Source: Rickettsiales bacterium
GTDB taxonomy: Bacteria > Pseudomonadota > Alphaproteobacteria > Rickettsiales > UBA8987
NCBI GenBank assembly: GCA_028282625.1
Contig: JANQHP010000035.1
Location: 1 to 6,545 of the forward strand
Length of the DNA: 6,545 bases
Direction: 5' to 3'
Numbering within the stretch: the first letter of the stretch is position 1; the number at the start of each line of letters is the position of its first letter. Below are positions 1-6,189 of this stretch, piece by piece. The notes beneath the pieces were generated by a model. That model ran no database searches. It was not told the origin of the DNA and saw nothing but the letters and a program-made list of their open reading frames with translations. A program made the position numbers and the translations under genes.

Positions 1-946
1 GGATCGGCAATACGATCAGGGCGCCTACCAGCATGATTATGAGTGAATCCGGCGAGGCTGCGGCTTCCACGATGGTCATTTGTTCGGGCACGACATAAGG
101 GAAGAAGCTGTAGGCAAGTCCCAAGAAGCTTAGGATATAGATGCCGATGGTACACAGCAGTGGCAGATAGCAATAGCGGTCTTTTTCTAAGGGCATCCGG
201 CGCAACAGGAGGTAGAGCGCGGCAATCAGTACGCCGGTGAGAATGGGGATGGGAGCCAGCACAATGACGGAAGGAAAGCTGAACCATTTTTCAAAGATAC
301 GCTCGCTTAGCAACGGCGTGGCGATGGAGACGGCAGACAAGCCCACGACCGAGTTGATCAGATGGTACTTGGCCCAGGAAACGGCTTTGACTTGCAAGCT
401 GCCTTCACATTTCATGATGAGCCAGCAGGCACCGATGAGGCAATAGGCCGAGGCAACGGCGACCGCAATGAGGCAGGAAAACATGATGCCTGACCAGCTT
501 TGGTCAAAGCCGATGATGTAGGAGCCAAGCATATAGCCCTGCGCGAGGGCGGTGAGCAAGGAGCCATAAAAGAAGCGATTGTTCCAGCGCCATTTCTGCT
601 GATGGGGCACCTTTGCCCTGAAATCAAACGCCACCCCACGAAAGATCAGTCCAAACAGCATGACGGCAACGGGGAGATACAATTCGGTGAGAATGATGCC
701 GTGTGCGGCAGGAAAGGCGACCAGCAACAGGCCTACGCCCAAGATCAGCCAGGTTTCATTGGCATCCCAGAAGGGACCAATCGAAGCAATCATGGTATCT
801 TTTTCGTGGCTGTTGGCGCTATCAATCAACATGCCTACCCCAAGATCGTAGCCATCCAACACGGCGTAAATGAGCATGGAGAGCCCCATCAAAAACGCAA
901 AGGTAAAGGGAAGCCAGCTTCCATCACTGAGTGCTTGTGCGATCAT
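1..946 (-). CDS. cydB: Cytochrome bd-type quinol oxidase subunit II (CydB/CioB), 3' end cut by window edge
   Basis: Subunit II of the two-subunit cytochrome bd quinol oxidase, an inner-membrane terminal oxidase that reduces O2 to water with electrons from quinol. I translated the minus strand from the ATG at 944-946; it stays open for 315 codons to the window edge. The N-terminus has the family's hydrophobic first helix and the GYDLGVG motif (residues 32-38), followed by GPFWDANETW (57-66), whose Trp-Asp pair is strongly conserved in CydB. Further on are FDFRAK-like and WRWNNRFFYGS segments, and the rest is mainly hydrophobic helices. The visible end, ALIVLPI, resembles the start of the last CydB helix. 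CioB-type proteins are usually about 335 residues, so roughly 20 are missing. An AGAGG ribosome site lies 6 bases before the ATG. The gene starts 28 bases after cydA, so the two form one operon. Any cydX-like small subunit would lie outside the window. Confidence 0.95.
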   Translation of the reverse strand, partial: MIAQALSDGSWLPFTFAFLMGLSMLIYAVLDGYDLGVGMLIDSANSHEKDTMIASIGPFWDANETWLILGVGLLLVAFPAAHGIILTELYLPVAVMLFGLIFRGVAFDFRAKVPHQQKWRWNNRFFYGSLLTALAQGYMLGSYIIGFDQSWSGIMFSCLIAVAVASAYCLIGACWLIMKCEGSLQVKAVSWAKYHLINSVVGLSAVSIATPLLSERIFEKWFSFPSVIVLAPIPILTGVLIAALYLLLRRMPLEKDRYCYLPLLCTIGIYILSFLGLAYSFFPYVVPEQMTIVEAAASPDSLIIMLVGALIVLPI

Positions 947-974
947 GAAGAACCTCTTGGTTAGGGTTTGATGG

Positions 975-2366
975 TCAGGTTTTCGTTGTCACAATGGCGG
1001 TGTGGCGTTCTTCTGCGCCGGCCGATTGTTTTTCCGGATCATGGGAAGAGCCATCGCCCGCTTTGCGTGCCATGTAGAACAAGGTGACGATATAGGCGAC
1101 CGTTAAGAAGGCGTAGACCGCTAGATACATGATGAGCGTGGAGAAGACCATGCCGCCACTGACGGTGCCAAGGGCTTGCTCGGTGGTGAGGACGCCTTCG
1201 ACAAGCCAAGGCTGGCGCCCGATCTCCGTGACGTACCACCCGGCAATGGTGGCGATGGTGCCAGAAAAGGTCATGCCGACCAGCCAGCGTAAATAGCGAC
1301 GCGGCATCGGTTTTTTCTTCGCAAGGAAATACAGACCGACCCATGAGGTGATAAGCATGAGGATGCCAATGACCACCATCAGCCGGAAGCTAAAAAAGAC
1401 AGGCTTGACCGGCGGGTGATGTTCAAAATCGTTGAGGCCCTGAATTTCACCATCCATGCTATGGGTCACGATGAGGCTGGCGAGAAAGGGAATCTCCAAG
1501 GCAAAGTCGTTGCGACGTTCTTCTTCGTTGGGGATGCCAAACACCACGAGTGGTGCGCCACGCTTGGTTTCCCAGGCGCCTTCCATGGCGGCCAATTTGG
1601 CGGGCTGGTATTCGCGGGTGTTGATGCCGTGCTCGTGACCGACAAAGATTTGCAGCGGGATAAGAATCGCGGCCACCACGATGGCGGTTTGCAGGGATTT
1701 GACCACCGATGGGGCCTTATCCCCTCGCAGGTAACGGTAGGCGGAAAGACCGGCCATTAGGAACGAAGCGGTCAGACCGGAGGCAAGCAGCATATGGGTC
1801 AGGCGGTAGGGCAAGGATGGATTAAAGATCACCTCCCACCAATTGGTGACATGCGCTTGCAGTTGCCCGGCTTCGTTGGCGATCATCTCAAACCCTGCGG
1901 GGGTATGCATCCAGCTATTGAGGACCAAAATCCAGAACGCCGATGCGGTGGTGCCCACGGCAACCAACACGGTGGCGGTGGTGTGCAGCCAGCCTGGCAC
2001 GCGGCGAAAGCCAAACAACATGATGCCAAGGAAGGTGGCTTCTAAGAAAAAGGCGGTGAGCACTTCATAGGCAAGCAAGGGGCCTGCCACGTTGCCGACA
2101 CTTTCCATAAAGCCCGGCCAATTGGTACCAAATTGGAACGACATGGTGACGCCGCTCACGACGCCAATGGAAAAGCTTAAGGCGAAGACTTTGGTGAAGA
2201 AAAAATAGGATTGCATCCATGCGGCGTCTTTCGTGGCGTTGTAACGCAGCTTGAAAAACAGCAAGATCCAGCCGAGCGCAATGGTCACGGAAGGAAACAT
2301 GATATGGAAGGTCACGTTGGCGGCAAACTGGATGCGTGACAACAAAAATGGGTCGAGTTCACTCAT
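975..2366 (-). CDS. cydA: Cytochrome bd-type quinol oxidase subunit I (CydA/CioA, short Q-loop type)
   Basis: Subunit I of cytochrome bd oxidase. In this family it carries all three haems and the quinol site, in the inner membrane. The 463-residue product shows the expected ligands: His21 in FHIMF (E. coli His19), His191 in YRLTHM (E. coli His186) and Met330 in FSFRLM (E. coli Met393). Glu101 and Glu109 in AYEVLTAFFLEATF match the conserved haem-site glutamates, and GRQPW is at 383-387. The quinol loop keeps the conserved Lys257 and Glu262. The protein is much shorter than the 522 residues of E. coli CydA because the C-terminal part of the Q-loop is missing, as in the CIO/short-Q-loop class, some members of which are cyanide-insensitive. 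The tail after the last helix (about 434-463) is polar. An AAGGAA ribosome site at 2372-2377 sits 5 bases before the ATG, which supports this start. It is the first gene of the cydAB operon. Confidence 0.97.
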   Translation of the reverse strand: MSELDPFLLSRIQFAANVTFHIMFPSVTIALGWILLFFKLRYNATKDAAWMQSYFFFTKVFALSFSIGVVSGVTMSFQFGTNWPGFMESVGNVAGPLLAYEVLTAFFLEATFLGIMLFGFRRVPGWLHTTATVLVAVGTTASAFWILVLNSWMHTPAGFEMIANEAGQLQAHVTNWWEVIFNPSLPYRLTHMLLASGLTASFLMAGLSAYRYLRGDKAPSVVKSLQTAIVVAAILIPLQIFVGHEHGINTREYQPAKLAAMEGAWETKRGAPLVVFGIPNEEERRNDFALEIPFLASLIVTHSMDGEIQGLNDFEHHPPVKPVFFSFRLMVVIGILMLITSWVGLYFLAKKKPMPRRYLRWLVGMTFSGTIATIAGWYVTEIGRQPWLVEGVLTTEQALGTVSGGMVFSTLIMYLAVYAFLTVAYIVTLFYMARKAGDGSSHDPEKQSAGAEERHTAIVTTKT

Positions 2367-2371
2367 GGTGC

Positions 2372-2377
2372 TTCCTT
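2372..2377 (-). promoter_or_regulatory. Ribosome binding site of cydA
   Basis: AAGGAA on the minus strand, preceded by a run of A and separated from the cydA ATG by 5 bases. This is a strong Shine-Dalgarno match that fixes the start at 2366. Confidence 0.8.
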
Positions 2378-2490
2378 TTTTACGGTGCGTTGTTTTGCGA
2401 CTAAAACCGTTTCCATTTAGCGTGCTTTAGGTATATACCGAGTGTGTAGGAATGAACAGAAAAATTTCTACTTGATCGTTCTCTAAAGTC

Positions 2491-2495
2491 AAGGA
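2491..2495 (+). promoter_or_regulatory. Ribosome binding site that decides the CBS gene start
   Basis: AAGGA directly abuts a first ATG (2496-2498), leaving no spacer, and lies 9 bases before a second in-frame ATG (2505-2507). Only the second has a workable spacing, so translation most likely starts at 2505 and the protein begins MRIKDK. Confidence 0.6.
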
Positions 2496-2504
2496 ATGGA
2501 TAGC

Positions 2505-3005
2505 ATGCGCATTAAAGACAAGCCGAATTTTACGACCAAGCCCAAGCCCATTACGTTTGGCCCCAAAGACAAGGTGCAAGATGCCTTGGATGTGATGTGT
2601 GAAAAGAATATCGGTTCGGTGGTGATAGTGCATCCGGATCAAACGGTGGCGGGCATTGTGACAGAGCGTGACATGATGATCCGCGTGCTGGGTGCAAAGA
2701 TCGATCCGAAGAAGACGGCCATCTCCAAGATTATGAGCCGCGATGTGCATACGGCAAACGAGCAGGACGAGCTGGTGGATTGGATGCAAACGATGTCCAA
2801 GGAGCGGTTTCGGCATCTTCCCGTTGTGGATGAGGAAGGCAAGCTGGTGAATATGGTCTCGCAGGGGGATTTTGTGGCGTATACATGGCCGGATTTGTAT
2901 GAGAAGGTGAAGCAGGATTTGAAAGGCCGCCTGGCGCGGTCCTTTCAGGTGTTGCTGGTGCTGTTTGCACTGATCACGCTTGGGCTGATTGCACTTGGCA
3001 AGTGA
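2505..3005 (+). CDS. Two-CBS-domain protein with C-terminal membrane anchor
   Basis: A 166-residue protein made almost wholly of one CBS pair (Bateman module) plus a hydrophobic tail. CBS1 covers about residues 13-69 and contains GIVTERD (50-56). CBS2 covers about 77-126 and contains HLPVVDEEGKL then MVSQGD (117-122). The Thr53/Asp56 and Ser119/Asp122 pattern is the one that commonly contacts the ribose of adenine nucleotides in CBS modules. After a short amphipathic stretch (about 128-145), residues 147-164 form a single hydrophobic segment ending in Lys at the C-terminus. The CBS pair is therefore probably tethered to the cytoplasmic face of the inner membrane. I infer an adenylate or SAM-type sensing role; the partner is unknown. 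It is divergent from cydAB and upstream of a K+ channel on the same strand (188-base gap), so either could be its target. A start at 2496 would add MDS. Confidence 0.85.
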   Translation: MRIKDKPNFTTKPKPITFGPKDKVQDALDVMCEKNIGSVVIVHPDQTVAGIVTERDMMIRVLGAKIDPKKTAISKIMSRDVHTANEQDELVDWMQTMSKERFRHLPVVDEEGKLVNMVSQGDFVAYTWPDLYEKVKQDLKGRLARSFQVLLVLFALITLGLIALGK

Positions 3006-3193
3006 GGCTGGGTAGCGTGCAAGGGAGAGGGGTGTGCTCGCTGCTTCGCGGTTGCGTTGCAATGTTCTTTAAGCGTGATTGGGTTGAACGGAACCTATAG
3101 ATTCTTGCGGCGCACACGGCGCATTGCCTAAAATGCATCCCAGGGAAAGAGCAGGCGGATTCGCGCTAGCCAAATCAAAGTTTTGGACATATT

Positions 3194-4321
3194 ATGTCTT
3201 TTGCGTGTGTGGCCCAAAGTGGGGATAGGATGCTGATAAGCTTAACAAAAATATTGGCGAAGAAGCGCAAGCCGGCCATGAAAGATAGCTCTGTTGGCAT
3301 GCAGTTCCTCAAGCTGCTTTCGGTGCTGTTCGTGATATTGTTGTTGCACATCGTTGCCATGGTGCAGCTTGAAAAGCTACCTGTTGGTGATGCCATATGG
3401 CTGACCATGACCTCGGCTACTACCGTTGGTTACGGTGATCTTTCCGCGCAGACCACGGGCGGAAGACTGGCCACCATTATCCTGCTCTATATTGGCGGCA
3501 TTGCCATTCTTGCGCAGGTGGCTGCGATGTATTTCGAGCACAGGCAGGACGTTAGAAACCGTATGTTAAAAGGAGACTGGAGTTGGACTATGGAAAATCA
3601 TATCGTTTTTCTGAACTGCCCAGAAGAGGTGGATGAGGAATATTTCTATCAGGCGATTTTGGGCTTAAGAGAAAGCAGCGCTGATTTGGCAAGCCTTCCG
3701 ATCGTGATTGTATGTGAGCGATTTAAAGACGGTATTTCGGATCGGTTGCGTAAACTGGATGTGGTGCATGTGAGCAAGCCTGTTACGAGTCAGGAGACGT
3801 TGGAATCTGCAAGCGTGAAAGACGCACATACTGTGGTTATTCTTTCCAAAGATCAGCTGGATCCCACATCAGACAGCATCAATTTTGAACTGGTGGATCG
3901 GTTGCGTGAGATGGGCATTAAAGGTCGCATCATTGTGGAAGCTGTGAAGGATGAAAACCGTGCGAGATTGAAGAAAGTTGGAGCCGATAACGTGCTTCGT
4001 CCCATACGTACTTACCCGGAAATGCTGATGCGCGCTATTATTGCGCCCGGTTCAGAGCAGGTGATGGAAACGCTGTTTGATAGTTATGGTGAAGAATGTA
4101 TTCGCTATGAGGCTTCGGTGAAAAGCAGTTGGCTAGACATTATCCACAAACTAACCTCAAACGATTTAGGTATTCCCATTGCGTTTGAAAACACGCAGGG
4201 CGAAGTGGTCAATGTTCCCTCTTCCAAAGACATGGTGACCACAAAAGCGATCTATGTGATTGTGAATGAAGGTCGCAGTAAAACGAGCGAAGCAATAGAA
4301 AAAATCCTGCAATCTGCTTAG
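3194..4321 (+). CDS. Two-TM potassium channel with cytoplasmic RCK/TrkA-N-like domain
   Basis: A 375-residue channel subunit of the prokaryotic Kch/MthK-like layout, expected to form tetramers in the inner membrane. TM1 is at about residues 39-58. The pore helix and selectivity filter follow, with TTVGYGD at 76-82, the canonical K+ filter. TM2 is at about 92-115. The rest is a cytoplasmic RCK-like Rossmann domain: beta strand HIVFLN (136-141), VIVCE with an acid at the end of the second strand (about 171-175), then DAHTVVILSKD (210-220), IIVEAVKDENRARLKKVGADNVLRP (246-270) and a small C-terminal RCK-C-like part (about 310-360). The glycine-rich GxGxxG loop expected after the first strand is replaced by NCPEEV, so NAD-type binding is doubtful. 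For this start, GGA lies 6 bases upstream. The in-frame ATG at 3230 is an alternative (GGGGA 4 bases upstream) and would remove 12 residues. The gene converges on the aminopropyltransferase gene. Confidence 0.93.
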   Translation: MSFACVAQSGDRMLISLTKILAKKRKPAMKDSSVGMQFLKLLSVLFVILLLHIVAMVQLEKLPVGDAIWLTMTSATTVGYGDLSAQTTGGRLATIILLYIGGIAILAQVAAMYFEHRQDVRNRMLKGDWSWTMENHIVFLNCPEEVDEEYFYQAILGLRESSADLASLPIVIVCERFKDGISDRLRKLDVVHVSKPVTSQETLESASVKDAHTVVILSKDQLDPTSDSINFELVDRLREMGIKGRIIVEAVKDENRARLKKVGADNVLRPIRTYPEMLMRAIIAPGSEQVMETLFDSYGEECIRYEASVKSSWLDIIHKLTSNDLGIPIAFENTQGEVVNVPSSKDMVTTKAIYVIVNEGRSKTSEAIEKILQSA

Positions 4322-4354
4322 ACATGGCTCAAAGAGTTTGATAACGGTGTCTAA
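4318..4354. repeat. 37-base imperfect palindrome holding both convergent stop codons (copy 1)
   Basis: TTAGACA at 4318-4324 is inverted as TGTCTAA at 4348-4354, with a few more imperfect pairs inside. The channel stop (TAG, 4319-4321) and the stop of the opposite-strand aminopropyltransferase gene (4351-4353) lie at equivalent places in the two arms. No T-run follows on either strand, so it is not a standard intrinsic terminator, though it could be a weak bidirectional one. It matches the 5918-5954 element at 25 of 37 ungapped positions. Confidence 0.6.
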
Positions 4355-5886
4355 CGCGCGTAGTATTTCCAGCCTTTGAGGTAATAGTTCAGCAACACCG
4401 GCTGGTCGAGCTGGTTCACGCCAACCTCCCTGGGCTGGATATCTTTTTCAAACACAAACAGGCTGGCAAAGTTATTTGTATCCAGAAACTTGGTCTCCAC
4501 CGCAATATCAGGTTGGGTGATCTCTTTTTTCGCCGATGAAGCCATGACAAACCCCCAATCCCCAAAAGAAGGGATTTGGGCATGGTAGGGCAGGACATGG
4601 TCAAAGCCTGCGGCCCCAATGGTTTTGTGGATGCTCCAGAAGGCATTGGTGGCGAAATAAGGGCTGGTCGCTTGTGTGACAAACACACCATCTTCCGATA
4701 AATTCTGGCGTATGAGCGTATAAAACTGCTTGCTATATAGCCGCGCCAAAGCGTTGTTGTTGGGGTCTGGAAGGTCACTGATGATAAAGTCAAAGAGCCG
4801 TTCATTCTCACTCAGATAGGTGAAGGCATCGGAAATGGTGATTGTGACCTTGCGTGATGCCAGGCTGTTTTGATTCAGCTGGCGCATCGGGTCGTTTTCT
4901 TTGGCTAGCCTGACAATGTTTTCATCCAAATCCACCAGAATGATTTCTTCGATGGAAGGATATTTGAGCAGTTCTCTGACGGCCAAACCATCGCCTGCTC
5001 CAAGCAGCAAAACTCTTCGGACTGGTGCATCCTGCAACGAAAGAGGCACATGAATCAGCGATTCATGGTAACGATATTCGTCGACAGAGGAGAATTGTAG
5101 ATTGCCATCTAGATAGAGCCGGATATCGTCTTTGTGGCGCGTGAGAACAATCTTCTGGTACCGTGATTGCTTGCTGTAGATCACACGATCTTCGTATAAA
5201 TGGCTATCCCAATGGTGGAGTGCCTGACCGGCAAAGACAATCATGCCCAAAAGAAAAGCGGTTAGGACCGTGGTCATGACTTTCAGCCTGGTTGCACGCC
5301 TGCCTATTTCGTCTGCAAACATCCATAACACCACAAAGCCAATCGACATGTTGATAAGGCCGAGCAGCAAGGAAGATTGGTAGACACCAAAGAAGGGCAG
5401 GAGGATGAAAGGAAATGAGACCGTGGCGATCAGGGCACCGAAATAATCGAATGAAAGGATATTGGCGATGTTGAATTTCAGCTTGTCATAATTTTGCATT
5501 AAGCGTGTGAGGAAAGGAATTTCAAGCCCAACCAGAAAGCCAATCAGCGCGGTAAACAAGACATAAAAGGGGATAAACGCATCCGTATAGGCGTACGCGA
5601 AGTAAAGTGCGGGTATGCTGATCCCGCCGGTGAAACCCAGCAGAAGTTCTGCTATCACAAACTTGGTCAGCAGCTCCCCTTCCATATATTTGGACACAAA
5701 AGAGCCAATGCCCATGGAGGCCATGTAGATGCCAATGGTCAGAGAGAAATATTTGACGCTATCGCCAAGAAAATAGGATGCTGTGGTGGCAATCAGCAGT
5801 TCGTAGATAATGGAGCACAGGCCGGCAATAAACGCCGCGTAGATAAGCGTGATGGCATGCCTCTTTGCTTTGCGTCCCCTTCGCAT
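4351..5886 (-). CDS. speE: Membrane-embedded aminopropyltransferase (spermidine synthase family, seven-TM N-terminal domain)
   Basis: A 511-residue fusion. Residues about 12-220 hold seven hydrophobic helices (roughly 12-37, 46-64, 74-96, 103-123, 145-167, 170-190, 203-220). Residues about 240-450 are a spermidine-synthase-type domain: YQKIVL (243-248), LYLDGNLQFS (257-266), DEYRYHE (269-275), the SAM-site loop GAGDG (296-300), VDLDENIV (318-325), ISDAF (351-355) and ISDLPDP (369-375), where Asp371 matches the catalytic aspartate. The family moves aminopropyl from decarboxylated SAM to a polyamine; acceptor and product cannot be told from sequence. Soluble SpeE is about 290 residues, so the membrane half is the distinguishing feature. 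The last 60 residues extend beyond the usual fold. The start has a weak GGA 5 bases upstream. It is the last gene of a minus-strand run and lies 69 bases after the 77-residue gene. No speD is visible. The symbol marks family only. Confidence 0.9.
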   Translation of the reverse strand: MRRGRKAKRHAITLIYAAFIAGLCSIIYELLIATTASYFLGDSVKYFSLTIGIYMASMGIGSFVSKYMEGELLTKFVIAELLLGFTGGISIPALYFAYAYTDAFIPFYVLFTALIGFLVGLEIPFLTRLMQNYDKLKFNIANILSFDYFGALIATVSFPFILLPFFGVYQSSLLLGLINMSIGFVVLWMFADEIGRRATRLKVMTTVLTAFLLGMIVFAGQALHHWDSHLYEDRVIYSKQSRYQKIVLTRHKDDIRLYLDGNLQFSSVDEYRYHESLIHVPLSLQDAPVRRVLLLGAGDGLAVRELLKYPSIEEIILVDLDENIVRLAKENDPMRQLNQNSLASRKVTITISDAFTYLSENERLFDFIISDLPDPNNNALARLYSKQFYTLIRQNLSEDGVFVTQATSPYFATNAFWSIHKTIGAAGFDHVLPYHAQIPSFGDWGFVMASSAKKEITQPDIAVETKFLDTNNFASLFVFEKDIQPREVGVNQLDQPVLLNYYLKGWKYYAR

Positions 5887-5917
5887 GCAGATCCATAATT
5901 ATCTATCGCGTTAAACC

Positions 5918-5954
5918 TTAGACACTGTTCGCTCATTATAATAACAGTGTCTAG
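5918..5954. repeat. 37-base palindrome with 11-bp perfect arms upstream of the aminopropyltransferase gene (copy 2)
   Basis: TAGACACTGTT (5919-5929) is perfectly inverted as AACAGTGTCTA (5943-5953) around a 13-base A/T-rich loop. The loop contains ATTATAAT, so a TATAAT hexamer can be read on both strands. The element sits in the 69-base gap between the 77-residue gene and the aminopropyltransferase gene. No T-run follows, so it does not look like a standard terminator. An operator over a -10 box, an mRNA hairpin or a small dispersed repeat are all possible. It resembles the palindrome at 4318-4354. Confidence 0.7.
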
Positions 5955-5955
5955 C

Positions 5956-6189
5956 CTATTTCCCGCTTCCTGGCCCCCCGCCCCGCACACGCGAGCCGCT
6001 GATGCTGCCTTGGCGAATATTCCGGTCATAGTAGGTGGAAGGACCCCCGAAATACCAGAAAGAAGGCCCCCGATGGTAGCCATAATACCCCATATAGCCG
6101 TAGCCATTGGCGGCGGTAGACATTAAGGCAACATAGATGATGCCCAATATGACGGAGGTGATTAAAACTGTTTTTCCTGTTTTGGTCAT
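5956..6189 (-). CDS. Small Gly/Tyr-rich single-pass membrane protein, unknown function
   Basis: A 77-residue protein I cannot assign to a named family with confidence. Residues about 6-25 form one hydrophobic helix or an uncleaved signal anchor after a short basic start (MTKTGK). There is no lipobox cysteine. Residues 29-55 are rich in Gly, Tyr, Trp and Pro (YGYMGYYGYHRGP then FWYFGGP). The tail from 56 is basic and Gly/Ser-rich, ending GGGPGSGK. Its ATG overlaps the TGA of the upstream gene by four bases (ATGA, 6186-6189), which suggests translational coupling and argues that this small ORF is real. Only a weak purine run (GAAAG) precedes the start. By position it could be the counterpart of small membrane proteins such as DUF4247 types that I recall beside membrane aminopropyltransferases elsewhere; this is a guess from context. 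Confidence 0.7.
   Translation of the reverse strand: MTKTGKTVLITSVILGIIYVALMSTAANGYGYMGYYGYHRGPSFWYFGGPSTYYDRNIRQGSISGSRVRGGGPGSGK

Larger units (their letters stand above)
2367..2504. promoter_or_regulatory. Divergent promoter region between cydA and the CBS-domain gene
   Basis: Both flanking genes point away from this 138-base A/T-rich stretch, so promoters in both directions are expected here. Candidate elements seen by eye are weak. On the minus strand, TTGACT (2487-2492) is followed after 16 bases by TAGAAA. TATATA at 2432-2437 could serve as a -10 box on either strand. TTGAT-N4-CTCTA at 2472-2485 resembles an FNR/ANR site (TTGAT-N4-ATCAA) in one half only. Two direct TTTAG repeats (2416-2420, 2426-2430) are spaced exactly 10 bases, and CTAAA at 2401-2405 is an inverted copy. 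That promoters lie here follows from gene orientation; the individual boxes are tentative. Confidence 0.4.

Noticed and set aside
500..964. A 154-codon plus-strand open frame
   Set aside because: It lies antisense to cydB, whose minus-strand translation carries clear family motifs. The plus-strand protein has no recognisable domain and looks like a codon-usage shadow.
1416..2070. Several plus-strand open frames across cydA
   Set aside because: All are antisense to a fully recognisable CydA and have low-complexity translations without hydrophobic or domain patterns.
2427..3062. A 211-codon minus-strand open frame
   Set aside because: It is antisense to the CBS-domain gene, rich in His, Arg and Pro in the way reverse-strand shadows are, and has no recognisable domain. 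The plus-strand product shows two full CBS motifs.
3006..3193. Terminator or strong promoter between the CBS gene and the channel gene
   Set aside because: I found no stable stem followed by a T-run. The best -10-like string (TATAGA at 3096-3101) has no acceptable -35 box. The GGCGC-ACAC-GGCGC motif near 3109 is a short direct repeat, not an inverted one.
5381..5388. A further TAGACACC string resembling an arm of the 37-base palindromes
   Set aside because: It lies within the aminopropyltransferase coding sequence, has no inverted partner at the right distance, and six-base matches of this kind are expected by chance in a window this size.
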